A program made the translations under genes and the position numbers. From Datnioides undecimradiatus (Eukaryota; Chordata; Actinopteri; Lobotiformes; Datnioididae), in assembly GCA_008933995.1 (NCBI GenBank), contig WARS01000052.1:2356001-2420000 (forward strand): a DNA stretch of 64,000 nt, read 5' to 3'. Shown piece after piece: positions 12,401 to 26,234 of this stretch (position 1 is its first letter; every line of letters starts with the position of its first letter). Below the pieces are notes generated by a model. That model was not told where the DNA came from, ran no database searches, and was given only the letters and a program-made list of their open reading frames with translations.

Positions 12401-15232
12401 CAGAAATCCCACATCCTTTGTGCTGCAGAGGCTGCTCGCTGTTTCCACAGCTTCACCGCGGCACGTCCTGTTTTAGTAAAATGCTTTTTTTTTTTTTTAA
12501 ATTTATTTTCTGGGAGCCTGTTTAACAAAAAAAACTGTCCTTGTTTGTTTCAAATAAACACAAATAAAACATTTTCATATAGTTCCCTTGAAGGTGGTGA
12601 CCAAAGAAATAGTTGTATGTTTTGGAAAAGACACTGATTCACTGTTTGACTGAACAGCGAGCTCGTCCAATATCTGCCTGTTAAATATTAAATCTAAGCT
12701 ACAGCTAGCAGCCGGTTAGCTTAGCTTAGCTTAGCATTAAGACAACAATTCTGGCTCTATTCAAAGGAAACAAACAAACGGACAAAAGCAGCTTAGCAGT
12801 CACTCCAAAACACTAAAACAAGACAATAAGCAGTTTAACAAGCATTTATTGTCTAGGAGCAATTAACTTTCTGGACTTTTTACAGTTCAAACCTGTCAGA
12901 AATATAAATATATAAACAAAAATGTGTTTATTTTAAAAACTACCATCCACGCGTAGCGAGCAGCATGACTGCTGCTCTGCCCCAAGGCTGGATTTTGAGT
13001 CATTTGCATTCTTACGACGGTTAAAGTGACTGTGAGAGAGGTTTTTGTCACTTTGAACGTCAGTATTAAAGCAAATGCAACAGCTCGGACACAGTCGCGG
13101 CGCAGCAGGAAGCTGAGTCGACGTCTGAGGAGTATGTTGATTGTTTAGTGGCAGCCAATCAAATCACCAGTTTCCCCTTCATTTGAAAGCACTGCAGCTA
13201 GACACTGGTGGTGATTGTGTGTTTGGAGCCGATTTGCAGCAGCGGATTCACTCAGGAGGAAACTGAGGTTCATGCAGAATCACCGTGAGAGAACATATGG
13301 CAGCTCAAAACAGTTCAGTAGGGCCAGACATGTTTATCTTTGATTAGAGGAGGGCTCCCATGCAACGTAAAGATCAGCTAATTACAAACAGAGCTGCTGT
13401 TGGACAGGTGGGGACAGTTTGGACGTGGCATTACATGAAATTTGACCCACATATCAACCAGAAAAACCTGCACATCGGGCGAGCAAAGGCCAAGCACATA
13501 ATGTGACCAGGGCTCACATTTCCCACTGATCCTTGACATCAAAATTGTCTTGCGCTACTTGACAGCTACCTGACACACTCCTGCAGCTCCTCGCGCTTGA
13601 GAGCAGTCTGCTTCACGACAGGGCAACGAGATACCGAACAGACGCAGGTGTACTCGTGCCACTTGAGCTGCACAAAGCCGGCAAAATCTCAAAAATAGAG
13701 CTCGGGGGAAATGAGAAACGCCGCGGTTCTCATTAGGCGACGGAGAGGTGATCACTCCACACCAGCGAAAAGCCGGTGCACCCACTCGATGTTTGCTAAT
13801 GCTAATTCATACTGAACGATCTCAAAAGAAAATCTCTCAAACTCAGCTCAGGCTCGCAACAACATAAACAATCCAAAAGCCAGTTTCATTTAAAAATGTG
13901 ATTTTTAACATTTCCTGTAAATCGCTGTCTTTTTAAAACATTAAATCTATGAAGAAAACAAATTAAAAATGTATTTTATGATGTCGTCCGATCCAAAATT
14001 CGGCTCTTGTTGATTTTGGTTCAGAAACAGCGACAGCCCTGCATAATCAAGACACATCTTCAAAGCATCTCGCTGATTAGAAACACCCAAAGTGATACTG
14101 CCATACTGAATCAGAGATATACAGCTCGACGAAAGGCTGGCTGGCAGCTTGGCCATAGATAAAGTTATGGGAAACATTGCAAAGTAACCCAGCTACATCT
14201 AAAGCACAGCTACACGTTGCATAATCGTCTACCTGCACATTAAAGCATCTAGACTGACACAACCTGGCAACCCATTGCAGAGGAGGGGAGTACCGTAAGC
14301 TGTTCTGAGCAGCAGTCCACTCCAGACACGCTGGATGGGTGCAAAACATACTGAAGCTTGCAACTGCCAAAATAATGATGTATGATTACATGAAATTGTC
14401 TGCGTGAGTGTCGCCAACTGAAAAGGTGTGGAGACCGTGAGCCCTTTTGCCCCTCCCACCTCTCAGGTGTGGCCGGTCGCCGCAGCAACCCACCCAGGCT
14501 GCTGCACAGGAAGCCGCACAGACGGGCCCTCCGTCTTCAGATACGTGTCTTTAACGGGGCCGATCCGTTCCTCAGTAAAAGCACAATCGAGAGAAAGAGC
14601 TTTCCATCAAAAGTCCACTTAGACACGGCAGTTACGGAGCCGCACTTTGAGATGCATTTAAGAGCAGCGTGACATCCGTGCATTTGTCAAGATGTCCTTC
14701 TGCATATGTTTTAATGGAGTTTTACAGTGGGCGTTCCACCCGGGAATAAAAATAAAAGAGGAAACACTGAGTGGAGCGCAATTTCGAAAAGGACCGCTGA
14801 AAAGGTGTCTTTCTGCACCCTGGAACTCATGAATGCACATTTGAAAAAGAATAAAATAAAACCAGGGCCACATGTGCACATCTGCAGCTCCAGCCTCACA
14901 CCCTGTAGAGATCAGGCGCAATTGCATCAATCTGCTCGTACAGAGACGCGTAAGGGAAAAACAGAAATGGGTCGGAAGCAGTTAACGCAAACTCTTTAAG
15001 AGGAGGAATTGCCTCCTGGTCCATCTGCTGCTTCAAGTGCCACATTGTACCCAAGGACAGGAGAGGGGAGGGTGAATATCACAGCAGCACATGCGGACCA
15101 ACCTGAGGTGCTGCTGACGGCTGCAGCCTCAGCCACCTGACATCAGCGGCCTCAGCAGCGAAACGAAACTGTCCACGCTGTCATAGCTCAACCCCGTCGG
15201 AGGGCGAGATCCACCCTGACATGGTGCTGACT

Positions 15233-15263
<31 letters not shown>

Positions 15264-16264
15264 GAACTGCAGGGAGGACACAAGGCAGTTTTTGGTGTTG
15301 ATGCCGACTGTGTGTGTGTGTGTGTGTAAATCCGCTGCATTGTGAAGCTTTTTAACATAATGCGTCTGAAGAAATTCGCAGCTGCCGCCTCTGTGGCACC
15401 GTCTGAGGCTGCATCCAGCTAACCCAGTTCTCTATTCAGGAGGCTGTGGCGTGCGGGATGTAAAATCTGCCGAGGGGAAGTGTTATTCACGACCCATTTC
15501 CACCGAGGAAGCCGATGAAGATGCTACGTGTTAGAATTTATCACCGCATCGCCCTCGGTGGCTTTCTGACAACAGGAAGTTCAGGTTCAGTTCAGGTTCA
15601 GAGTGTTTTGTGGGGGCCTCAGTCTATTTTATGTTCTTCTTCAGACTGTGCTGCACAGATCGAACATGACAGACGTGCAGCTGCATGTTTACATCTGGAA
15701 GCCTGCTGACGACTAATGTAAACAGATCATTAAGTAGATGCAGTAAATCTACAGAGCCGTACAGCTGACTGCACATATATTAATAACTTTGTGTTTGATT
15801 AACAATCTGCTGAGCTAAAGATCCAAGAAACATTTGGGATTTTCTCACGTTTGTTTCCGAGGAGACGCACGACTTGCTCCGTTTCTCTTTCTAATTCAGA
15901 GTTAGACATTTACAGCATTGAAATGATCAATTAATCGATCGGTTGCCCTGGGCTCCAAGACAAGTAACAGTGCTTATTTTTATATTTGTTGATGTTTTAC
16001 AGCGTATGATTATCAATTAAACAACAATCAGGAAACCCCGGTGGCTTAGAGCTCAAGAGTTCAGCATCAAGGACCTTTGTTCATCTGTTTCCTGTATTGT
16101 TGTTTAGTAAGGATATAAAAATAAATAATTAATCAATATTTGAAGATTAAGATTATCAGTGAACTGATGACGGTGATGAACTGTGGCTCTAGTGAAGGCA
16201 TCAGGTAAACTGGAGAATGAATGAAGATCAGTGTTGCATAGATGAGATTTGTAACCTATAGACC

Positions 16265-16299
<35 letters not shown>

Positions 16300-19200
16300 T
16301 TTTATGGTCCAATGGTTACTTCAGCAAGTGTGTCAAATGTCTTTCTGCAAACATCTCAGGTGAGAAATAAACAATGCAGTGACAGAATCGTGATTGAGCA
16401 GCGCTGCCCACTTTGACTGTAAACAAACAACAGTTGTTTACTTGCTCTGGTCTGAATCTCTGGTGCTCTGGTGCGACCTCTAGTGGTAGTGAATGTCTCA
16501 TAAATAACCTTTAAGAAACAAGTTATCTGAAGTGAATGAACAACGTCTCTAGTTCCGTTTTGTGTTTCGTTCGTCCTCAGGTCCCAGCGAGCTGGATCTC
16601 AGTCTACTGGGTGAAACCAGCAGCCTGGCAGACGTTGCCTGCAAGTATGATGAGGTAAGACTGTGATTAACTTGTACTTAATGAATGCTGAAGGCGATCT
16701 GAGAGTCTTTGCTGTTTCGCTGCAAAAAAATATTATTTTTCAATGTATTTTTAGAAAACATTTTCCTATTGTGCTGGAAAATTATGTCCTCACACACACG
16801 TGCCACACACACACACACACACACACACAGGCAATGCCAGAGGAGTAAAACCCGACAGTACATTAGGGAAGCTTGCCACAAACTCAGTGAGCATGATGCA
16901 TTTAAGGTCAGCGATGAGCTAAATGTCAAACATCTAACTGCTGCAGTTTCACCTCAGTCATCTCCAACAACCTTGCCTCAGCCTTGTCATCGCCTGTAAT
17001 CTAATGATCGTAACGTCCTTTCGCCGTCACGTCTTTGTTCTATTACAAAATCTAATTTTTGAAGCACCACAACCGGGGGGGGGGGAAAAAGCATTTTCCC
17101 ATCTTCACATCGTCAACTCTGCTCTCTCACTCCGCTTTTATTGTGCAAAGCATAAATGACAATCTGCAAATTATCTTTTCAAAAAAAAAAAAAAAAAGCA
17201 TGAACTCGGTGAACTCATTTCAAAGGCCGGATGAATCAGCGAATCGCAAGACGGCGAGCGCTGTTGTGTAACGCTTGGCGAGGGAGCAGACGAGCATCAT
17301 TCCTCCGCACAATCCAGGCGCTGCAGAGAAGAATAACCCTGACCCTCTGTCTCGTTTCCCATCCTCCTCCGAGAGTCTGCAAACAAAGTGCCCGGCTCTC
17401 TCTCTCTCGGCCTCTTCAGCTTCTCTCTGTTTGTCTCCTCGTCCAGTTCCTTTCTCCAAATCAAGGCTTTTTCCTTTGCTGGCGATCGCGGCCGCCTGAT
17501 GGTGGTTCTTTATTCTTATTTCACGGGACAGTCTCACATTTATGGCATTTTATCCTCCTCTCTCTTTGTAAATACTCTGATGAATGCGTTGTTCTAAATA
17601 AAATATAGATGAAGTGGGGTTTGCTTTAGGGTGCGTGAGAGGATGTAACCGATGCTACAGCAACATCTACGCTAACCTCTTTCCTCATACCTGGACCCTG
17701 ATTGGTCTGAACCTCTTGTGGTTTGGAGCCGCACGGCGCTCCGTCTTCACCCGCCAACAGAATTACTCTCACTCCACAGACGGTGGCAGCGGACGGGGGA
17801 CAGAGGGAGAAGGGCAGAGCGGCTATTTGTGGGTCCCTGGTGTCACATCTCCAATTATTTCTCTCTTTTCACCACCTCTAATTTATTCCTGATGAGAGAA
17901 CATCGAATGTGGATGCGCTTTACATTTTTATTGTCTGGTGTTACTTCTCCTGCTCCTATTAATACCCGGCTAAATATGAACCATGTAAGAGTTTCTTTCT
18001 TTACTAGCCTTTCGGTTTCTGTCACAATCAAACAATCTCCTTCTAGTTACAGAGAAGCAGTGAATCAATTTCTTGAATTTCATTAAAGGAATATTACAAA
18101 TAGACATTTCCAGTGTAAAACCTGAAAGGTCTCGTGCCAAGCTAAACATCCGTAGAAACCTCTCAGACCGCGACAGTGACATAAACCCTCTCACTGTCTG
18201 AGATCAGTACGTTCACTTTGTTCCAAACGATCATAATTTCTTCATATTTTATCTAAACATATGTTAATTGTCTTACTTTAATCGATCAATTTACGAAAAC
18301 AATTTATTTATTTTGAGCGATTTCTTTTGTTGCTGCTGTCGAACTACAGGCAAAGTACGAAAACAGTGATTTACGCCTGATACGAGAACACGTTTGACGT
18401 TGGAGGGCTGCAGAGGGACCCAGATGTTTACTCTACAGTTTATCGTGTTACAAACTAATAAACGCAACAGCTCCGGGCTCGCTCTCTGGACACCGTCAAA
18501 AGGCATTGCGGGAAATGCAAGCGGTCGCTGCACGTAAAAGATGAACGTTTTAACAATGATTTAAATCAGGAACGTGCAGGACATCGTGCAGCTGCTGTCT
18601 GCATGACAATCAGTGTGATGAGCATTCCTCGGCCCCCCAGAGCGTCTCCGGATTCATTTTGACAGACGTGACAGTTCAATATCGTGGTCCTGAGGTTTGG
18701 ATGTAATGAGTTTAGGGCGACAGCCACGGCTTATTTGATTAGGCCACACAGGTGACTCACCGGGGGAGAGTCTGCTGTGAAGGAATTATTGGCAGAGATG
18801 AAGATTGAGAGATCACTTGTGCCGTTCTGCACCATTTGACGTTGGTGTTGGAGTTTTAGCTGCACAAGAAGCGGAGCTATAAACACGATGGAGTCCGCCT
18901 CGACAACAATTTGGACGGTTTGCAGTGTGATCCACTACAGATGCTGATCCCTTGAATGATAATGTGAAACCTGCAAAGTGAAAAACTAAAGCCAGAGGTG
19001 CTTTGTACCAAAACACACCCATGATACACAAATGCATGCATGCCAGTGATTAATGGAGTATTACACGGCAACCGTCTGGCTAAGTAATATTAGACAATGC
19101 AATGGATAGAGTGGGTCGTAATTGGAAATACAGGTGAATAGTTCCCAGCAGTCTGCAATAACACCTCGTAACTTAACTTAACTGTTCTTGTGAAGACTTC

Positions 19201-22200
19201 CAACCACTCAGAAGCACTTTTATAAATACTTGTCAGCGTTCACCCTCTTACGCACTGATCCTAGCTGCTCTTCGAAATGGAAACAACCTGCAAAGACACT
19301 AGTAACGACATGATTCAAACTGTACATGTAGTAAAAAGTACATTTTTCCTTCTGAAATGTATATTTAACTGCAAAGAAGCATACAACAGAGATACATGAG
19401 TGCTTCAGTACTTCACGCAGTAGTTCCAGTTTCTGTAGCTCTGTGTAATTTGACTAAAACATACTAAACCTCCCTTCAACTTTAACTAAAAAGGACGCAG
19501 CCTGTTAGAGAATCCGACGACCTTACAGTGGCACAAAGCAGTTCATGCAGAGTGAATTTGCTTTTCATCTCAGTGAATGTAAGAGATAATGACGCCACTG
19601 TAAGAGAAAATGTAAAGAAACCTGATTTGAAGCGCCTGCTGTTGAACCAAGACAATACCAGTGTAGTTACAGGTAAGAAAGCTAGTTGTTGCTGCCCTCT
19701 GGTGGTTGGGTGTGTTAATAACTGCACTGACAATGAGTTTTCTATTGAGAGGACTGAAGCAGACATTTCAAAGTTGCACAAAAGTTACTTTGCCTAGTAA
19801 CTAATTACTTCATAAGTGAAGTAATGCAGTTACTTTTGAGAGAAATAAGTAATTTTTAGTAACTCGCACAAAACTGCACAAGAATTAAGAGAAAAGGGGC
19901 GTTTGTGTGTGTTTATATACATAACTGATCGTCACGTGTCCGCGTTGCGTGCTGTGCATGTGTTTCTGTCTTCTCTGAGTCATCAGTACCAGTTGGTGTA
20001 CCCACATGCCAGCCTGGCTCGTCGCTGGCGCCCAGCACTCCCCCACACTGACGGCGTTTATTTAACACGAACAGAGCTCCGCTTCACTTCATTCTGGGTC
20101 TCTGCTGTACGTAACCGCAGCTCCACTTCACGCTGACCCCTCTGCGAAACAGCCGCACGTCTAAATCACGACCATTAGAAGTCAGTTTCAGAGCAATGTG
20201 AGGTCAAGAGGCGGTAATAGATGGAAATGTCAAAGGAGGTTGTTGTTTTGTCTTTTCTCTCTCTCTCTCTGCTCAGTCATCTGTCTGCAGATGACGCCGA
20301 GATGTTTTCAGACGTTTACTGACAGTCGGCTGTCTCCATGCTGCAAATTGCTCCGTGAAATACAAAAACAAGTCCGTTTCATTACTCGGGCACAGAAGGA
20401 GAACGACGAGAGCAATTTGTATTTCGCACAGCATCACTTCAGAGAGATGTGTCTGTACCAAGATATCCCTCCTACTGAAAATATTGAAAGCTATTGGATA
20501 AATGTCCAGATTACTGCGTGTCCTCAGGCACTGAAAAACATTATCTATTATGTTTTTATTGATTTGTCTTTAGCTTTCATTGTTATTTTACAATGTTTGC
20601 ATATGTTGTGTCCAAATCGTCCAAATCTGACGCCTCTCAAGCTGCAAGATGACTTAACCTTCAATGGCTGCAAGTACATTTACTCAAGAGCTGTGCATGA
20701 AATTCAAGGTACTTTTAGTTTACTTTAGTATTTCTGTTTTATATTCCTACACTGCTACATCTACGAGGTGAATATTGTACTTTAGTTACTCACTACTTTT
20801 CAGATTACAACCCATTTTATCAATAGTGATAATGAAGCAGCAGCCATTTCATATCCATCCTGTCCAGTGAGAACCACGAATCTCCAGATGTGGGGAGTTT
20901 CAAGTTCTCACGGCAGCAAATCAACAAAAATATTAAAGAACATGATGCATCGCTGTAGATTAAACTGCTCAGTCAGTGCAAAGTTGTAAAAATAGGCTCA
21001 ACCTGAAACATCTACAGCAGCAAAATACAACATACACGTTATTACAGCAGTAACATTAATTACTATAGCTCTAAAATTAAATTACATGAGTACTTGTGCA
21101 GGCCTTTTACTTGGGTCTATATTTTTACATCAGTCCAGTGTCTTCTTCTTTAACTGTTTCACTGTTGAGAAATGAATCTGTTACATGATGCGACAGCAGA
21201 CGCTTTGATTAAAGTTTGGTTCGGTTTAAGTACAAAATCATTGAATATACATAATTATAGACTAAATAAGCACGTTGTTAAGGTTTACGGGACCTTTTTT
21301 GTGGTTAAGGTCAGTTGATGTGCGCCATGTGTACGTGTTGACGTCATTTAAGACCTGTCTGTCGACATACGTCAAAACATCTTACCTGTACTCAATAAAA
21401 CTCTTTTTCTTATCTACTCAGCGAGCCGACGCCTCTCCATTAATATTGTTTTTGCCATTTTGCAGCCGATATAATAACAGGACGCGTGTGTAGCGCCATA
21501 AAATGCAAAAACAATTTGGTTAAATTACTCGGGCACAGCGTGAGAGAGGAGAACAATAACGCGTATTTCCATCCACGCTAAGCTGGCAGACGGCCATCTC
21601 GCGCCTCATGTGCGCGTTCGATGTTTTTTGTCCTCACAAATGCGAAGCGGATGCTCAGTTTTCACACATTCAATTGCTTTTTGGTGGGAAGTGAAGGGAA
21701 ACATGGAGGTGATGAAGCACATACTGCATTTTGATAGGCGCATGCCTGACTGGCCTGGATAGTGCAGACAATAGGTTACTGTTTCATGTTCCTTGATAGA
21801 CTTTTGTCAATGTGTCGCACAGTTTGACGCATCTCTGCTGCAAACACACATCGTCGTCATGCCGGATCAAGCGGCTGCAAATGTCCCTCAAACGCAACCG
21901 AGCCTGTGGTTCAAGGGAACTTTGAAGCCGTGCACGCTGGTGAGAAGCCCTCATGTTAAAACCGATCTGCACTCGTTCACCTCTCGACTCCCACAACCTG
22001 GCGCTCGCATGACTGATCGGTTTTCTGCGTGCCTTTTAAACGATTCATTAACGTTTTAATTTTGAGCCGTCTGTGCCTCCTCGTTAGCTGAATAGAAACG
22101 AGACGGCACTCAACCACAGAGTCCATTAGGTGTCTAGGAGTTAAATATTTGATAAACTGCGCCCTCAAATCGCCCCAAATCAAATTACAAATCGTACATT

Positions 22201-24705
22201 TATGTTATTTAAATCATCTATTCAATATGATTATTTTCTTTCCCATTTATTCTGACGTTGACGTTCCTCCGTTGCTTCACGCTTTCCTCTATGTTGTCAG
22301 TGTGCTGTCATTGGCTTTCCCTTTGGACATTCTCACGATTAATTTGTTTTGTTTTATTCATAATTATGCATTTTAGCAGTTTCCTGTGGAACAATTCACT
22401 ATATTTGCAGTTCCATGAACATTAATATGCATGGAGATAACAGATTGTATTGCTGTAATATCGGATTTTATTACAAATATTCAACATCTCTTCATGGTTC
22501 TGGAGCACTGAAAGGCTGCAAGTAAATGAGGGCAATTAGCAATTAGCAAAATAAGGACATAAACTATTGATTCTAGGAAATGAAGCAGCATGATTCTCAG
22601 AGCTTTCAGTGGTGCTGCATCAACACATGTACGATGTGATTTAGTTGTTGCCGGCACTGAAGATGTATCTGCCCTATGCTAAGATGCCTAGCATTAGCAT
22701 TAGCAATGAAGGAAAGAGAGCAGCATGGAAGAAGAGGCTGTGGGTGCAGAAGACCCTCATGCCCAGAGAGCAGCTTGGGTGGGTTTCAGAGTTGCATCCA
22801 GAAGGGCTTCAAGCAAAGCAAGTCAAAGCGACGGAGTCAAAGTGAATGAAAGCGAAATAAGTGACAGATCTCTGCTTGATCTCTTTCAGCTCATTGTTTT
22901 GGTTTTGCAGCCTGCAGCCCACCATTGTTGTTGCATGCAGCTGAGAAAAGCCCAACTGAACACCACCTGTTCAGCACCAAACAGTAAACAGAGGCATTTA
23001 GCAGCTAACTGGTAACTGCAGTGGAGTATTTAGCAGCTAAAGAGTGAGATATTTCACTCGTGAGCCGGAGGAGACCAAAACAGAGCAAAGAGTCCAAAAG
23101 AGTGTTACTGTCCTTCTGCGTCACCTGAATGTGTAAATAAACATAAAGAGGACAGGATGAGGTGATAATATGAAAATATATTGTTTTGTTGCCCCCAAGT
23201 GGCCAAAAAAATATATCTAAATTAATGCTGATTTAGGCTAAAGCAGCAGTTATTGATCCATAAAGCAATAAGAAGTAGAAATGGCAGAGTGAGGTGATAA
23301 TTTCCCTTTACATTACACACTGTGCACACTAAAGATATTGATTATTACATCTTTGAATTATATGAAGCATCAGATAATTAAATAAATAAATACAGGGAAC
23401 CTATTATTATTATTATTATTATTATTATCTCTTTATTAAAAACCAACCCTTTTACTAAATGAGGATAAATAATTTTTAATCAGAACAATTTGGTTGTTTT
23501 ATGCCTTTAATGCTAACACCGAACTGTTTGCAGGTTATTTATGCTATAATAATGTTTCAGACGGGCAAAGCCAAGGGCAACCATGGAAATCTGCAGCAAT
23601 GAAATTATTTTTAAAATATCAGGTCTCAGATTTCTGAAATAGCCGAAGATCACGGCGCCTGAATCGAATGAATCAGATTTGCTCTCAAAAACAGATGAAA
23701 CCAAGTGGAAAATGTCTTTAAGCCAGCTTTTGTGCCCCGGTTTGACTCCGACATGTGTTTGCATCTCTTGTCATGATGATTCAGTGAGCGAGGCTGCTGA
23801 GAGTTTCAGTCCTCCTCCAGGCTCGGACCATGTGTTTGCTCCAGGGAGGCTGAGGGTTTACTCAGCTCTCCCTCTTGTTCTTTCTCTTTCTCAAACACTT
23901 TCTCACTTTCTTCACTCTCTTGCTCTTTGTAACTGAGACTTTACAACAAGAGGAAAAAGCCGGGGAAGTAGAGCACAGTCACGACCCTTGATTTGTGGGT
24001 TTTTTAGCAATGTTTTGCTAAAAGTAAAGATAAGGTGAACTTGTGCTTTAAATGAGCGACAGGGGCGATGCAGCGTACTGCAGATGCATTCACGGTGTTT
24101 GAAAATAATAAATGTTCAGATCATTTTCATCTCAATCTCTCTCCAGGTGGAAGAAGAGGAGGAAGAAATCGGGTACGCCGAAGGAACCACGGAAAGTGAG
24201 TAGACGAAGTTATTGATTTTGAATAAACGGTGAAAAGACGAACGCGCAAACCGCCCTCGCTGCTCTTTCCTCTGAAAAAGCAGCACGACGCCGCAGCACC
24301 ACGTCTCACCGCCGGGGCTTTCATTAGCGGTTTCCCAGCTCCGACCTTCTTTCATAAACTCGGAGCCGACTCCATTCAGCATTTCATCGCAGACGTATTG
24401 TTCCTTCGCGGTAAATGTCACACGTGTCATGTAACTGCTATTCACCGCACGCCTGAAAGAACTTCTCCCTGCAGCCCTGTGTCTGTGTCCGTGTGTCCGT
24501 GTGCGTGTGTACGTGCCTGTATCTGTGTGTACTTGTACTGAAGTTGTGGGGACACACTTACACTGTGGGCCAAAACATGAAAATCCTTCAGTTTTAGGGC
24601 AAAGGCTTGATTTAAGCTAGGTGCATAGTGTTTCTGGGTAGGATGAGTCTCCAGGAAATGAATGTAAGTCAGTTCAACTGTCCTCTGAAGTGTTGGAAAC
24701 ACGGC

Positions 24706-24742
<37 letters not shown>

Positions 24743-26194
24743 CGCCTCTCTGCATCAACAGTATTGATTGTGTAATGGAGGGGAAGGAGGGCTGGTGTGT
24801 TGATTCACTGTGTTGCCAGTTAGGCCTGATGTTTATCTCGTCAGCTAGCTGTCGCCACGCTAACATCAACCCGTCGCAGGCAGAGGACACAGAGGAGGAG
24901 GAGAAGGAGGAGGTGGAGGAGGAGGACACCCGCCTGATTAAAAGGAGAACAAACCCCGCCTTTAGCCAACATATTAGCTGTCAGATTTGCTTTATCTATG
25001 TTTATGATGGGAAACTCTCCTCATTTGTCGTAATGAACCCGGGGCGGTGGGTGCAGCTGGTGGCGTAGTTCGACTGACATCACAGTCCACATCCACGTAC
25101 CCAAGCTTTGACTTTTACAGGCGTTCGCACACATGAAAAGTAGGTTGTTTCGTGTCTTTTTGTGGTCGTTTTAAGTCTGTTTGTGGTTGTTTTGCGTCTC
25201 TTTGCGGCGTCTCTGTAGCTGCTTTGCGTCCGATCATATCACTGACCCTCGCCCTCTGAACAGATGCTCTGACCCAGGGGCCTCGAGGTGCCAGGAGGTC
25301 AGAGGGCGCACTCAGTAACACATCCACGCTCACATCTTGTGTTATTAAAAAGATAAATAACTTAATTAGTTATTTATTAGCACGGAGGAGCACATACGGT
25401 GGCTAAAGTGGCTGCAGTGGCGAGTCGTCCGCCATCTTTGGAACAAATGACTAAATGCTTTTGTTGTAATAATAATGGTGTGGTTGTTGTTTATGTTGTT
25501 GACATTTTCCTGATTTAGTGAAAGCTCGGGTTCATTTAAAGATGCAACTGTTGGCACCAAGTGGTTTCAGTGATTCAGTGAGTAAAAGGTTATAGGCAGC
25601 TCAACACAGCAGTGCAGTCAGCAACAGAGCCTTTACTCAAGTAAAAGTACTAATATGACACAGTAAAATCAGAAAACCTGCACTCAGTATGCAGAAAAAT
25701 GACTGTTATACAGTAAATCATTAGATTATTATTACTGGTGCATTCATATAAAAGGAGGGTTTTGCTTTTGTAATTCAACTGTTTTAAGTATTTGTCAGGG
25801 ATTATTCTCTCAGTCGATTGGAAAAAATAGAAAATATTGTAAAATGCCACTGATAGAGAGATACTGGGACTACAAGGCGATCGCTACTGGGATAAGAGCA
25901 AAGCAAACAAATCCACACCCCCAATGAGAAATCAACAACCGGTCCATATGAGTAAGATTAACAATATCAATCAATCAATCAATTATGAAAAAGTTCATCT
26001 GATAAAAACAAATAAAGACAGGTATCAGAATTGTTTATGTGTGATTATGTCTGGGATCGTGTGTGTGTGTGTGTGTGTGTGTGTTGATCTGTGCCGCATG
26101 TTAAACTCTGATTTTCTTTCCTCTGACAGGTTTTTGTACAGAACAGAAGAAACCAAAGGTCATCTTCATGATGGGTATGTACATGTGGTGGAGT

Positions 26195-26234
<40 letters not shown>

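Larger units (their letters stand above)
11210..16580 (+). other. ak5: ak5 intron
   Basis: This intron has a GTGAGA donor and a CGTCCTCAG acceptor. It holds a TTAGC-containing dispersed repeat at about 12640-12900, a (TTG)n microsatellite at 15233-15263, a short (GT)n near 15310 and a (TTTA)n microsatellite at 16265-16304. No coding exon was recognised. Confidence 0.85.
16655..24146 (+). other. ak5: ak5 intron
   Basis: This intron has a GTAAGA donor and a CTCTCCAG acceptor. It contains (CA)n at about 16803-16830, a poly(A) run near 17179-17196, a GTAACTAATTACTT-type repeat fragment near 19790-19870, a dispersed repeat copy at about 20665-20825, a second repeat family near 22890-23200, and (TTA)n at about 23402-23429. 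A 176-codon open frame at 20198-20728 runs into the repeat and has no motif, so it is not called as a gene. Confidence 0.8.
24196..26129 (+). other. ak5: ak5 intron
   Basis: The intron has a GTGAGT donor and a CTGACAG acceptor. It contains a (GT)n tract at about 24709-24736, a repeat copy at 25622-25860 in reverse orientation, (ATCA)n near 25966-25983, and a (GT)13 tract at 26059-26084, only 45 bases before the next exon. Confidence 0.85.

Noticed and set aside
20198-20728. 176-codon + strand open frame
   Set aside because: No recognisable motif; the end lies in a dispersed repeat. A frame of this length is expected about once by chance in a window this size.
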